DNA from: Physella acuta
Lineage: Eukaryota; Mollusca; Gastropoda; Physidae
NCBI RefSeq assembly: GCF_028476545.1
Contig: NW_026731790.1
Span: 425,501-489,500, forward strand
DNA: 64,000 nt
Reading direction: 5' to 3'
Shown here: positions 46,906-58,500 of the stretch, piece after piece
Layout of the letters: each line of letters opens with the position of its first letter
Numbering within the stretch: position 1 is the first letter of the stretch
The notes under the pieces: generated by a model
Seen by the model: the letters and a program-made list of their open reading frames with translations, nothing else
Databases searched by the model: none
Told to the model about the DNA's origin: nothing
Program-made: the position numbers and the translations under genes

Positions 46906-47200
46906 AATGTTGATTTTACGTGTTCATTTGTTCCATTACTTAAACATACACAGTTCTCTGTGTTAACCTTAGTACATTATGCTTATATACAGACAGCTCA
47001 GACGACACGTCCTGTCTCTGACTCGGCCTTTCGTTAATTCCTCACACATCCGCTACACATCTGCTACAAATAAACACTCAGTATACACTGGGCGTCACTA
47101 CGGTATACCTAATAATAAGGGACATAAGGATACTAACAAGACATAACGTAAAAGTTTCCTGGTTGACGATTTTACTAACATGTTTTATACTCTTCTGTGA
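46906..47200. other. Spacer
   Basis: No feature seen. Confidence 0.5.
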
Positions 47201-47215
47201 ACACATTTTATAGAT

Positions 47216-47356
47216 ATGTTCAGTTTGTTTATTCATGAATTTAATCCAAATTCAGAGTTTTCAAAACAAGCAGACACAAGACGCATGCCATCATTAACAA
47301 CTGACTTAGATTCTGACTCAGATTCTGAAATAGGACAGGTGGGATATAGTATCTAA
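47216..47356 (+). CDS. Short acidic open frame, possible last exon
   Basis: ATG at 47216 opens 46 codons to TAA. It follows a possible acceptor (ACATTTTATAG, ending 47213). Segments are MFSLFIHEFNPNSEF, RRMPSLTTDLDSDSDSE and IGQVGYSI. The acidic Asp-Ser run looks like protein rather than noise, but there is no family match and no donor. Confidence 0.2.
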   Translation: MFSLFIHEFNPNSEFSKQADTRRMPSLTTDLDSDSDSEIGQVGYSI

Positions 47357-47627
47357 CACAGCCATGTCTAGCAGGTCAAGATAGGAGAACATGTCAATAC
47401 AGATAAGAAGATGCTTGGAAAATGCTCACACAATATTTTAACACGACAGGCACTTGCTTGAAGTCTCCAGGGAAGGCCAAATCGGTCACCGAAACTTAGC
47501 AGAATTAATGTTTGAATGATATTATTTACTTTACTGATTGTATTATGTTTAGTAATAGCCATCAAGACATTAGATACCACCAATACAGTTCAGAAAAGAA
47601 GAAAAAAAAATATTGCTATAAATAAGT

Positions 47628-47835
47628 CAGGGGTCGGCAACCCTTTAAAGCGGAAGAGCCAAAAGTTACAATTTACAAAATTTCTCTGGTTTTAAAGAGC
47701 CACTAACATTTTTTTGTATTTCAAATATTTTATTTTTTTATTAAGATTATTAGTATTTGTTCAAAGAGCTGGAGAGCCGCATCTTGATATCAAAGGAGCC
47801 GGATGCGGCTCGCGAGCCGCAGGTTGCCGACCCCT
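47628..47835. mobile_element. hAT MITE, 208-bp subtype
   Basis: CAGGGGTCGGCAACC and GGTTGCCGACCCCTG ends; the same length and inner sequence as 62559-62766. The flanks (AAATAAGT, GAATACCC) do not match, so the duplication is lost or rearranged. Confidence 0.85.
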
Positions 47836-48785
47836 GGAATACCCAATGCTACATCTATATATATAATTCTCTTCTGGGAGCCGTTAGAAAACAAGCTGCA
47901 AGCGCCACCTTGCAGTCCCCTCTCTTTCTCTCTATCAATATCACTACCACCCCCGCCCCACCCCCACATTGTCTGGTGAGCTGTTGTCACGCTGTTTACA
48001 TTTTAACACGTTTTTCTTAACTCAGCTTCGCGTTTGTTTGTTTGTTGTTAAAATTGACATCGAAAATTAGCCCACTTCTGATTGCTCTAGAGACCTGAAA
48101 TTTGGCATGCATGCTACTTTCGCCTAACAATTTCAGATGCAATCATAAAAACTAGCAATTAGTGACCGTAATTAGCTTAATTTAATTACGCCCCAAGGAC
48201 CATAAAATTGAGGACATGATTTCTAAAGATACCGACAAGACTGGAGGCCTATTGATACAGTTACTTCGGCCCCAATCGATGTGAGCGCGCTGGCCGTGAT
48301 CGTATAGTGGTTAGTACTTCGCGTTGTGGCCGCGACAACCCAGGTTCGAATCCTGGGCGCTCAAGATTTTTAGTCCGTGTATTTATAAACACTTTTTTAA
48401 AAACCACGTTTTTCATGTGTAGCAACGGACTAAAAATGAGAACGGACACGGTAACACATTGTTAACGGTGACACGGTTGGTACGCTGGGCATGCTAAAAT
48501 ACACATAAACACGTTTTTCCTTAACTCAGCTTCGCGTTTATTTGTTTGTTTATGGGAGATTTGATCACGTGATTCGTGAGTAGATCTCCACGCCAGCAAC
48601 GTAAATTACACCCTTTCTCTGTTTAAAGCGTATCGATCGCTCAAGATTTTTTTAGTCCGTGTATTTAAAAACACTTAGTCAAGTCATACTTAATCAAGTG
48701 ATTAGATAAAGTAGAAAATAAACTATATAAAAAACTTTTTAAAAACCACGTTTTTCATGTGTAGCAACGGACTAAAAAGGAGAAA
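47836..48785. mobile_element. Composite repeat of unknown class
   Basis: Starts near TCTATATATATAATTCTCTT. ACTCAGCTTCGCGTTT occurs twice (48021, 48526) and GCTCAAGATTTTTAGTCCG also twice. Together with the palindrome that follows it could be one foldback or Helitron-like element. No transposase or replicase seen. Confidence 0.35.
48292..48363 (+). pseudogene. tRNA-His-like sequence with an altered 3' end
   Basis: GCCGTGATCGTATAGTGG, anticodon arm TCGCG-TTGTGGC-CGCGA (anticodon GTG) and T arm CCAGG-TTCGAAT-CCTGG are those of tRNA-His(GTG). The expected 3' acceptor strand TCACGGC is replaced by GCGCTCA. That pairs instead with TGAGCGC lying just upstream of the tRNA 5' end. The 3' part is shared with the surrounding repeat, so this is a tRNA-derived repeat head or a captured tRNA, and not a normal gene. 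Confidence 0.6.
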
Positions 48786-49023
48786 ATAAAATACTTAAAA
48801 AAAAACTTTTTAAAAAACCACGTTTTTCTTGTGGACTAAAAAGTAGAAAATAAATTTTCATACATTTGATGACAAAAAACGTGGGTCGGGCAGATGGGTC
48901 GGGAAATTTGATGGTGAACGTAGCCACGTTTTTTGTCATCAAATGTATGAAAATTTATTTTCTACTTTTTAGTCCACAAGAAAAACGTGGTTTTTTAAAA
49001 AGTTTTTTTTTAAGTATTTTATT
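48786..49023. repeat. Long palindrome 3
   Basis: Arms of about 100 bp (48786-48890 and 48924-49023) around a loop of about 33 bp. Arms contain ACTAAAAAGTAGAAAATAAA, the same core as the 22-23 kb palindromes. Extra diverged arm copies lie at 48720-48780 and 48390-48440. Confidence 0.9.
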
Positions 49024-49560
49024 ACAATCATGGAGACGGGTTTGGTGATGGCTATTAGGGGCAGATAATTTAGTTTGAAACGATTTTAAACTTAGAGGAG
49101 GTAACTAAGAGGAGGCTGCTTTCACGTGGGGGGGGGGGGGGGTTAGTGTTTTTAAGCAAATATTTTCAGTGGCAGCATTGGTACTGTCGATTTCACAAAT
49201 TATAAATTACTGAAAAGTAGAAAAAAAAACAACTAAATAGCGGCGTATGATACGCAGCGGGTAGCTCGTTAGTTTATAATTAAATCTGAAACAGTACAAT
49301 AACATTTTTTTTGGCAGAATTGTAACAAAGTATCGGTGTTTGTTATGAATTTTCAATGGTCTATAAGTTGCGCATTTATTATAGCTAATGTTATAAATTA
49401 AAAGAAAAATGAAAAAAACATATTATCTTTTTTAACAGACTTAGAGACAATTACAATTCTCAATAACAGTTATTATTTTCTAAGAAATACAATATTACAA
49501 TTTACATTTATAATTAAAGTGTTGCACAAAGCATAAACATTTAACCATTATTTATTTTTA
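49024..49560. other. AT-rich spacer
   Basis: G-run at 49129-49142. The right part resembles the sequence upstream of segment B elsewhere. Confidence 0.5.
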
Positions 49561-49563
49561 CAA

Positions 49564-49607
49564 GTTGCATCCCTTGGAAACAATGATTTGTTAAAATGGG
49601 AAGTAGC
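49564..49607 (+). other. Recurring hairpin motif, copy 12
   Basis: GTTGCATCCC and GGGAAGTAGC around TTGGAAACAATGATTTG. Confidence 0.55.
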
Positions 49608-49684
49608 TCCGCAAAATTAATGGTTGACCAAATGCGGCGCTCGGGGTGTATGTTAAAGTAGACAACAACACAAAAATAACAAAC

Positions 49685-49990
49685 AGACGTGGTGCGAAGA
49701 TACTTTGAACATACTTCCGAGGTTGCCATATCCGTGTCGTTAATAAAACTACAGAAATGCATTTTTTATTTGAAGCCATTGAGTCAAATAGCCACAGACG
49801 ATTGGTGTTAATGCAAAGAAAAATACTTCACTTTTTTTACCTCCGCGTATACAAGTTAAAGTTTAGAATTATGTATAACTTCTCAGCTGTAACGACACTT
49901 TCCAGTGACATTGATTTATTTTTTTTATCTTGGTAACTCCACATTGTTGGGTGAATACAATGTAGAATAGACAGTAAACTGTGATTCTGT
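49685..49990. pseudogene. Propeller-like exon relative, rearranged
   Basis: First half on + (49685-49800: GAAGATACTTTGAAC, CTTCCGAGGTTGCC). The second half lies inverted at 49870-49990 (CTTGGTAACTCCACATTGTT is the reverse of the 17.76 kb segment). An inversion split this copy. Confidence 0.45.
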
Positions 49991-50274
49991 TCTTGGATGA
50001 TTTTTTTGCATTTTTTTCATATACTATGTTAGTTACAACTTCCTTATCACTCAAAAAAGTCCTAACACCTAAATTTCAATTTGGGGGTTTAACCTGCCCT
50101 TAATGATAAACACTCGTTGATTACTTTGAATTATGATCAATAAAGCATATTATTATTTAACATATTTAACAGTTTTACATTTATCTTTTGCGATGTAGAT
50201 CCCTGTTTATTTGTTGTACGGATGTTTCAGCTGGACATACACCCTTTGCGCACTCGGACGGAATCTGCGAGTGT

Positions 50275-50390
50275 TTTGTGAGCGTCAGTTTTGTGTTCGC
50301 AAATTTTGTGTGCGTCTGTTATGTGTCTGTTATGTGTGCGTCAATTGTGTGCACGTCAGGTATGTGTGCGTCAATTTCGTGTAAGACTTA
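50275..50390. repeat. TGTGTGCGTCA-like degenerate repeat
   Basis: Five or six loose copies. The open frame across it is low-complexity and not counted as a gene. Confidence 0.6.
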
Positions 50391-50700
50391 AATATTTAAC
50401 AAGGATAAAATAATGTGTATGATTTTGTTAAAACTAACAAAAAAAAAACTATTTAATAACACAGTGTATACTTAAATACATGGATATCATGCATATTGCT
50501 TGTCTGTAAAAATGTGACTTATTTTCTATTCATTAAAAGAAAAAGCTTAGAGTTTGACCGGCTATAAATCGTCTGTTGTCTTAGAGTATAATTGTGTTTA
50601 TTCACTCTGTATGCAACAGTCGAGTCTAAACTTGATTTATCAAAAATAAATGTGGTGTCCAATAATGTGGTAGCATATAATATAAATGCTCAAATATATT
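50390..50700 (+). repeat. Mosaic segment E, copy 2
   Basis: Partner of 33300-33400 plus 33946-34060, without the hAT insertion. Confidence 0.55.
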
Positions 50701-51820
50701 AAATGTTAGCTACTTCTCGATGTGACACATATCCGACCAATAGTATAAGGATCAAAATCATGGTCTATATTTCGTTGACATGGAATCAATATAGGTTGAA
50801 TTTATTACTGAGAAAATGGAAACAAAAATGAGTAGTATAACGAGGATAATACGTTAAAAAACAATTTATTTTTATGTTTTAAACCATCAATCGCCTACAT
50901 ACCTTATGTACACACACTTCGCTTCCAGGTAAAAGAAAATCAAATTAAAATGACTAGATATAATTTGTATCTCTAATTTCACAAGAGATACTTGGGACTA
51001 CTACTGTGATGCGTATGTCCAATAACCCAAACTATAATGTATACAATACAGAGACTATGGCTTGATCTAGTAACCAAATGCTTGACTCAATATTAAAACA
51101 TTGTTTGAATCTAAACATGTTAAGTCTAGTACACGAAAGCTAAATGCTACACTTGGACTTAAACAAGTTTATTTTCTTGTAAGTAGTTAAAACATTGTTT
51201 GAATCTGACACAAGAAAGATAAATGTCAGACATAGAGTTAAAGAGGTCAATAGTCCTGTAAGTCATGTTAGTAGTAAAGCTTAATATTGTGGCAAAACAT
51301 AGCCAGCTCGTGTATCGTAGCAAAAGAGGTAGAACTGGTACAGCTTCTCTGATTGATCGACTTATATGTACTCTAGTTACTGATTGGTTAATGAAGATAA
51401 ACTCTGAACCAGACACTTGGGTTCAACACATATCCCCTCGACATTAATTGTATCAAATAAATCGTCTTAGATAGTTACAATTGTAATACGGTATAAAGGC
51501 TACTTAATTAGGTAATTGACATGGGATGTTAAGGTTGAATGGTAGAGTTTATAACTTCTAACCTGAAAGTCTCAAGTTCGAATCGGGGTTCAAGTCCGTA
51601 TGTTGTTACGACATCCTGTTCACAATTAACGAACCATTACATTACATTACATTATATATGCTTATTGTTTAAAAAATTCTGAATTAAAAATAATTTGAAC
51701 GATGCTTCTCCAACTGTAAAAATAATAGGTACTATCTATTTAGAAGTATAATGATATCATTTACATTTATTATTAAAGTGTTTCATAATGCATAAACATT
51801 TAGCCATTATTTATTTTGCT
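50701..51820. other. AT-rich stretch with a SINE head remnant
   Basis: At about 51533-51600 TGAATGGTAGAG and AAGTTCGAATCGGGGTTCAA recall the tRNA-type head of the SINEs at 13-16 kb. Nothing else seen. Confidence 0.5.
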
Positions 51821-51821
51821 A

Positions 51822-51865
51822 GGAAGCATACCAGAAAATTGTGATTTGTTGTAATGGGAAGTAAC
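51822..51865 (+). other. Recurring hairpin motif, copy 13 (weak left arm)
   Basis: GAAGCATACC faces GGGAAGTAAC; position relative to segment B is as in copies 7 and 12. Confidence 0.45.
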
Positions 51866-51961
51866 TAGGCAAAATTAAAGGTGGACTTGTACCAATGTTT
51901 GGGGTGTATGTTAAAATCCTTGGCTAGATAAAAGTCGACAAAAAATAGAAAAACAAACATA

Positions 51962-52195
51962 TAGAAATGGAGCTAAGATACTTCGAACACACTTCCGAGG
52001 TCGTCACATCCGTGTCACTCTAAAACTACAGAAATGCATTTTTTACATTTGGGGCATTGAGTCAAATACAAACGATTGGTGAAGGTTAAGCTTCCATGAA
52101 CAGGATCACAGTTCAATGTCTATTCTACATTACAGTCACACAACAATGTGATGTTTCCAAGATGGTCTCCATATGGACTGGACCGCATAAAACAT
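51962..52195 (+). pseudogene. Propeller-like exon relative, both halves present
   Basis: CTAAGATACTTCGAACACAC, then ACATTTGGGGCATTGAGTC, then CTGTCTATTCTACATT-like and ATGGTCTCCATATGGACTGG. An in-frame stop follows CACATCCGTGTCACTC, and the two halves are in different frames as at 14.7 kb. Confidence 0.45.
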
Positions 52196-53160
52196 AAGTC
52201 AATGTCACTGGAAAGTGTCGTTACAGCTGAGAAGCGATACAGAAATCTAAACTAAAAAGTATAACGTTCTTATCAGAGATCTGGTAAATCAGATGTACTG
52301 GCATAACTGCGTGCTATTGCTGATCCTTTATTTAGTTAAACATAATTTTATTAATTATTTAACTATAATGTGCGTACAATTATGCTTTGATTTTATCATG
52401 TGTAGTTTAATGTAGAAATTTAAAGCTCTAATTAAAAAAAAATGTTCATTTTGTTTCCTATTGTGTGTGATTAATAATAAATCTAGTAGGTTTTATGTGG
52501 ACATCATTAAATTCCTGACTCGCTATTAAGTTTGGCGGTTTAAATTGGTTAAAAAAGTATAGATAAGGAAATGCAGTTTATTATAAATTTTGTAATTCAT
52601 ATAAAAAATAAATATCGCACTTGAAATCTAACATTTTGTAACGTCAACACCATTTATAAAATACCTATCCGATGGTAATGTGTTATATGATTAGAAAACT
52701 TACTATTTTAAGAAAAGATACAATAAATAGTATAAAAAAACGTAACTGATGAGGAAAGGAAACAACCTATTACAGATATGTACATGTGTTTACTAAGATG
52801 GGCGCTGTGTGTGCCTCTAAAGATCAGCAGCTACTGTAATCGGAAGTCAGAAGCTGTGCATTTATGGTAGTTCCAAAATATAGCTGCGATTCTGAACAAC
52901 AAAATAGATAAAATAATTATGAATGTCTAATAACCTTTCAACGATTATAATAGTTGTTTAATTATTTTAAAAAAAAATTAAACGTTTTAGAAATAATTTG
53001 TAACGTATCTTAGAGGTTTCATTTGAATTAATTTTTACCAAAAACATAACAGCACCATAAACATTGTTACTATTAATAAAGTATTTTGCTTGTTTTGCTT
53101 GGCATGTTTATAAATGTGAACCAACATATGTGTAAATTATCTTTGTTTTAATATACAACT
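52196..53160. other. AT-rich stretch, diverged relative of the 37.6-38.3 kb segment
   Basis: Shares GAAATAATTTGTAACGTATC and GAGGAAAGGAAAC with the duplication at 37.7 and 42.9 kb. No gene seen. Confidence 0.45.
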
Positions 53161-53174
53161 TTAAATAGGTTTAG

Positions 53175-53216
53175 GTTGCATCCCATGGTAATATTGATTA
53201 ATAAAAGGGAAGTATC
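53175..53216 (+). other. Recurring hairpin motif, copy 14
   Basis: GTTGCATCCC and GGGAAGTATC, loop with TAATATTGATTAAT. Confidence 0.5.
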
Positions 53217-53399
53217 AAACGATTTGTCAATTTTGTTAGTTATTTCTATTTTAGACACCCAAGTTAACTTTTGTTTATTGATGTTAAAAAGCTTAAAGCA
53301 TGGTGAATACGTTTTATGGTGATGTAACGCTTTACCAAATAATACAATTTAGTGTGTAAATAGGGATGAAAGTTTAGGGTAACTTTATATAATGAGACA

Positions 53400-54370
53400 C
53401 GTATAGCAATGTGACAACGTTGTCATAGAGGCACTATTCAAACTTAGATTTGATTGCACAGCCCTTTGAAATCATTCTACATAAACCATCATAATTAAAA
53501 TGTTCGATAATGCTGCCTAGGATGCTCCATTCAACTGCCAGAATTATACAACTGCTCTAAACTCTTCACTCAACAAAAGTATTATAATGTTGCCAAAAGC
53601 TTTAAGATGCAACCAATGTTTACAATGTTGAGGCACACTCTATAATTCTCATTCCAAGAAAATTGTATAATGTTGCTATAAGTGTCTCTTTCTACACAGA
53701 CGTTATAAAGTTAGTATATACGTCATCGTTGTATTGTACAGCGTGGAGACATCAAAGGTATCGTAGCTCAACAACACACGTTCCAGATCTTCCATTACTG
53801 AGTAACCCACTGCCTAATGACCTGGCCTCTAACATTAGATATACGTTTTGTGTTTCTATTGACTTGTATCATGTTGTATTAGAAAGAATATAGGCAGTCC
53901 CGGTCAGACAGGTCTCAGATAAATGTACTTGCTGATTGTTGCCTGAAGTAATATTGATGTCAGTTAATGGGAGATGATTCATGATAAAATATGTTCTACA
54001 TTTTAGATTACATTTCAGTTGCAAACAAAATATTGACTAGTCAATTTTATTCCTCTAAATAGAAAGCATTGTTGTAGCTAGGGCGGTGTAGCTCTCTACC
54101 GCTATGTCTCCCCCGTTCCTAGGTAGAGTAAGACAGTAACGTAATTAGGTGAAATGAGGTGTAGTTACGGTAGGACAGTATCGTAGTTTGGTGAATGGAT
54201 GTTCTGGTTCATCAACACAATAAACCAGGACAATAGACGAGTGTATTGAAGGTTTTAAACAATTAATTCTTGAGTTTAATAGCATGTAATAGTTCAGAAA
54301 CGTGGTCCTATGCTTAAGTTGATGTTCTTTCTTGGTGTATGTGGTTGGCGTAAGCTCTGATTGGTTAGAG
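53400..54370. other. Spacer with SINE-like scrap
   Basis: GTGTAGCTCTCTACCGCTAT at 54089 is the inverse of a SINE box A region. Otherwise nothing supported. Confidence 0.45.
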
Positions 54371-54587
54371 CAGGGGTCTCCAAACTTTTCAGTCCTAGTG
54401 CCACATTAACTATCAAATTTCAGTTCGGGGGCCAGTTTCTTCCCCTCATGTCTTTGATTATTCTGGGCAAAGTTCCTCAGCAATCACCGACAAACGATTT
54501 TTTCTTGGACAAAAAGATCTCCGCGGGCCGGATGAGAGGTATTTGAGTGCCGCATCCGGCCCGCGGGCCGTAGTTTGGAGACCCCTG
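54371..54587. mobile_element. hAT MITE, CAGGGGTCTCCAAACT family
   Basis: Ends CAGGGGTCTCCAAACT and AGTTTGGAGACCCCTG. Flanks GGTTAGAG and GGTTAGAA (54363-54370, 54588-54595) form an 8-bp duplication with one difference. GC-rich inner arms carry CCGCGGGCCGGATG. Confidence 0.93.
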
Positions 54588-55086
54588 GGTTAGAAGATGA
54601 CTGGGTGCAAGATTTGATGTATATAATGCAAACCAGGGTTTCTTTCAGACATTCTACGGGGCACTTGAACCTACGGAGAGAACCTCCAAACCATCCGTGG
54701 GGCAGACACTGGCTAAAGCATATAGAAACTTTTTCGTTACACCAAATATTATAAGTTGTTAAATGCAATAGGTATGTTGATTCGCAGTACTGAAACGTAA
54801 ATGTTGTCTGTAGAAATAAAGATTATTCTCCATTCCTATATAGGGTTAATGAAAAAAAATAGAATACACATACACTTAGTTCCAGCAATTCAGTTGCCAG
54901 AATGCCGTTTTCCAAAGATCACTTTTCCAAATTGGCGATACCACAAATTCACATGTATTCCCAATGAATGATCGCCTGAATACAAAGTATATCAAAAGCC
55001 GCTTTATGTGTGGACAGTTTTTTTTTTAAAACTATCAATCGCTTATCTACTTTATCAACACACAATTCGCTTCAAGTTGTATTAAT

Positions 55087-55130
55087 GTTTTATCCCTTGT
55101 TTATTTAACAAGCAATAATGGGAAGTAAAC
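55087..55130 (+). other. Recurring hairpin motif, copy 15
   Basis: GTTTTATCCC and GGGAAGTAAAC; the loop has its own stem CTTGTT/AACAAG. Confidence 0.5.
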
Positions 55131-55326
55131 TACCGGACATAAGAATGCCGTTTTCCAAAGATCACTTTTCCAAATTGGCCATACCACAAATTCACATGTA
55201 TTCACAATGAATGATCGCCTGAATACAAAGTATATCAAAAGCCACTTTATGTGTGGACAGTTTTTTTTAAACTATCAATCGCTTATCTACTTTATCAACA
55301 CACAATTCGCTTCAAGTTGTATTAAT

Positions 55327-55370
55327 GTTTTATCCCTTGTTTATTTAACAAGCAATAATGGGATATAAAC
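55327..55370 (+). other. Recurring hairpin motif, copy 16
   Basis: Duplicate of copy 15; its right arm has decayed to GGGATATAAAC. Confidence 0.45.
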
Positions 55371-55495
55371 TACCGGACATAAGGTCACGAAGACGATTGC
55401 CTAATGAGACATTTTCAAGAAAGCTTCTTGCATGAATGACGTTTTGCCGAAAGAATTATTTTACACTACACTCCTTTAGAAAATCTATATAGCTG

Positions 55496-55690
55496 TAGTT
55501 AGGGTAGGACAGTAGAATATATATAATTATAGGACATTAGCCTAGTTAGGATAGAAAGTAGAAAAGTATGTATAAGTACTACGTAGTTAGGGTAGGATAG
55601 TAGAATAGATAGAGTAGGACATTAGCCAAGTTAGGATAGAAAGTAGAAAAGTATGTATAAGTACAAAGTAGTTAGGGTACGACAGTAGTT
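55496..55690. repeat. Two-copy tandem of about 95 bp
   Basis: GTAGTTAGGGTAGGA and TTAGGATAGAAAGTAGAAAA recur; related single sequence at 32360-32480. Confidence 0.8.
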
Positions 55691-55841
55691 CGTAAAAAAG
55701 GTAATTCAAGCCTAGGTTTATCAGTTTAATATGCTAAGAAAATGTACTTGTATTTTTTGTGTTTTAATAAATACATTCTTGTGTTACATAACATTTGTTT
55801 TTCATGCAGTGCTATGTTTATCTTAAAGTACCAGTTACACC

Positions 55842-55970
55842 AGGGGTCTCCAAACTACGGCCCGCGGGCCGGATGCGGCCCGCGATGTCCCCTCATCCGG
55901 CCCGCGGAGATCTTTTTGTCCAAGGAAAAATCGTGTATTAGTTATGGCTAACTTTGCCCAGCAAATTACT
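55842..55970 (+). mobile_element. Left end of a longer CAGGGGTCTCCAAACT hAT
   Basis: CAGGGGTCTCCAAACTACGG, then CTCATCCGGCCCGCGGAGAT as at 33.41 kb. The right end is missing. Confidence 0.65.
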
Positions 55971-56479
55971 AGTGTAATCGTCCAAAGTTTATTGTTTCGT
56001 CGATTGCTTCCGAGTATTTTTGACCAACATCCTTGTGTTCCTCTGTGACTTTGGAGTTTTTTTGTCACTATTACACCGTCTATCAGCACTAGCCCACTTC
56101 TCCCATCTAAGTAATCTATTTATAGCTGAGTGAACTACATCTCGTCAGTTGTTCAATTTCCACCCATGTTTAAACATATAGGTTTATAAGTTGGCAGCAG
56201 GAAACTTCAGGTTTAACGTATTTTAACAAATCTAAGTTAATACTAATAGTTTCGCTGTCTGTGTATCTATCTATCTGTCTATGTATCTGACAAGAACGCT
56301 ATAGAGAAAACACAAGCAAATTAAAAACATGTAGATTAAACGAAAACGAAATATGACGTCACATTTAGCATACAGTAGAAAATAGTATCAAGCCGGAGAG
56401 TGCACCCAGTAATATGACGTCATTGATTATCGAGTAAACATTGAATAAAAAGGAAATGTTGTCTAATCTAAGTGGTTTG

Positions 56480-57010
56480 CGTGAAGAGTTTCTTTCATAC
56501 AATTCTTCGGGTAAGGGCGAAGCCCCCCCCCCCCCTCCCCAACTCAAAAGAAATGTCTTCATCGATACTCAATAATAAAATTTCCGCCTAATTAATGTGT
56601 CTAATCTGAAAAAGTTGTTCGCTTGCAGTTTCTTTCATGCATTTCTTCGGGAATTGACTAAGCGCGACACCAGTGGTTTTTTTTCAGACTTTTCCTCCCC
56701 GGAGGGGGAATTTTTTCTAATCTAAAAAGTGTTTAGCGTGCACAGCTTTTTTCATGCATCTCTTCCGGTAGGGGCGAAGCCCCGCCCAGGTTCTTCCTTT
56801 TTTAGACTTGTTCCTCCCCGGTGAGGTGTAATGGTATTGAAATTTTCAGGGGGGGGGGGGGGGTAGAATTTTCTGGGAGGGGGCGGACACTGGAAAAAGT
56901 ACATACTTATATTTCATTGAATGGGACGGTAGACATGTTTTGGGGTGTGGTGGGGGGGCGGAGCCCCCTCTTTCCAAGTAGAGTTGCCTGAAAGAAACTC
57001 TAAATGCGAC
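56480..57010. mobile_element. Cluster of CAGAGTTTCT-type fragments
   Basis: At least three G/C-run blocks with GTTTCTTTCATGCAT or CTGAAAGAAACTC ends and GGGGCGAAGCCCC or GGGGCGGAGCCCCC inner arms. Probably several nested or tandem insertions; boundaries unclear. Confidence 0.45.
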
Positions 57011-57380
57011 TTTTGTCATGAATGAGATTAAGTGCATGGTTCAGGGATATGCCTACGACTATATTTTGTATAAATTAAAGTACCGATTCTGGATAAAAAT
57101 CCGTTTTCAATGTCAATTTTGTTTCCGGTAAAATTTAATTAAGGTGGTGATTTTTATTTTGGTTTTAGGTTAGAGAAAATAGACAGCACTATTAACCTAG
57201 CTCCCGTTGTATCCTTCCTCAACGGGCCATTTTTCTCGCATACGTAGATTAGTGGTAAATCAGAAGACTATTATATACGAGAGTATATTTTTCCTATATA
57301 AAAGAGAAAAGATGTCTGAAAGAAGCTCTGACATGTACTGACATACGTAAGTGCTATTGTAGATTCGACGTTATGTTTAG

Positions 57381-57521
57381 CACTGTTTCTGTCAGACTTT
57401 TTTTCCCCGGGGGTGCACTTTGAACACTTTCAAAAGTATATATTTCCTATATTAATTCCATTTCGTTTGGAGCCCTCCACCCCCCCCCCCCCCCCCAATG
57501 AGATGTCTAAGAGAAACTCTG
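57381..57521. mobile_element. hAT MITE, CAGAGTTTCT family, intact
   Basis: CACTGTTTCTGTCAGAC and GTCTAAGAGAAACTCTG ends. Flanks ATGTTTAG and ATGTTTAA form an 8-bp duplication with one difference. This 141-bp copy defines the family for the fragments elsewhere. Confidence 0.8.
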
Positions 57522-57599
57522 ATGTTTAAAAATACATACAATACATATTGTTAAACATTTATGCATGCAAGTTTAAGGTGATGCTTTATGTGTATTTAC

Positions 57600-58500
57600 T
57601 CCCAGACATTTACTTTTCGTATAACTGACGCTGTCAAATATCTACATATCTGTGTATAATAAAACTGAGTATAAAAATGCTGAAAAAAACTATTTACGTA
57701 GGACTGCCCAAAGAAATAAAGAGAATAAGCAGAAAATGCCAACTTTGAGTACTAAACGGTAATTATTTTTATTTTTATAAAATAACTTATTTCATATATT
57801 TACTACTTTTATGTTTAAAATATTGCATTAACAAACCTAAGTTTAATTGAATTAAAACAAACATTACTACTCATTTTTTATAATTGTATTATAAAATTAC
57901 ATATGCAAATGTGTATCTTTTTGAATAGAAAAGTCTTACATAAAATTTACTTTTTTTATATTTTTATACAATTTACTTTTTACCTTCCCATTCATATATT
58001 TATTGTTAAAATGGGAAGTAACTAATACAATGTGAATTACATATTTTCAGCCAGCATATTGGGCAGTACTGCAGGATATTAATATGTGTTTACAATTGAT
58101 AGATAAAATTGTAAATCCTGTTTTGTTAGGGGAGAAAAAAAAATAATGATTTAGTTGCGTTTGTATGGATTTGGGAAATTGAAAAGGTAACATATACATC
58201 TAATTAACACCTCGTTTTTTGTTTAAATTAATTTATTTAGGAAGGAAAATATTAAATGTTACTTATGTTCGTTACACAAAATATTATAAGTTAATAAAAG
58301 CAATAGGTATATTGGTTCGCAGTATTAAAACGTAAATGCTTTCTGTAGAAATATGGCTCATGTCCCATTCCTTTAATAAAAAAACTGAATACACATACAC
58401 TTAATTCCCGAAATTCAGTTGCCTTAATGTCGCTTTCCAAAGATTACTTTTCCAAATTGACGATACCACAAATTCAAATGTATTCCCAATGGATAACCCA
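57600..58500 (+). repeat. Mosaic segment D, copy 3
   Basis: Best partner of 29570-30540. Confidence 0.6.
57980..58021 (+). other. Recurring hairpin motif, copy 17 (most complete pairing)
   Basis: TTACCTTCCCATT against AATGGGAAGTAA pairs fully apart from one bulged C, including the position mismatched in most copies. Confidence 0.6.

Larger units (their letters stand above)
54900..55383 (+). repeat. 243-bp tandem duplication within segment D
   Basis: GAATGCCGTTTTCCAAAGAT begins both units (54900, 55143) and CTACCGGACATAAG ends both. Each contains one hairpin. Confidence 0.93.

Noticed and set aside
48292-48363. Functional tRNA-His gene
   Set aside because: The 3' acceptor strand does not pair with the 5' strand, and the 3' part belongs to a repeat.
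53663-53893. 76-codon frame
   Set aside because: No homology, no splice signals and no counterpart in related segments.
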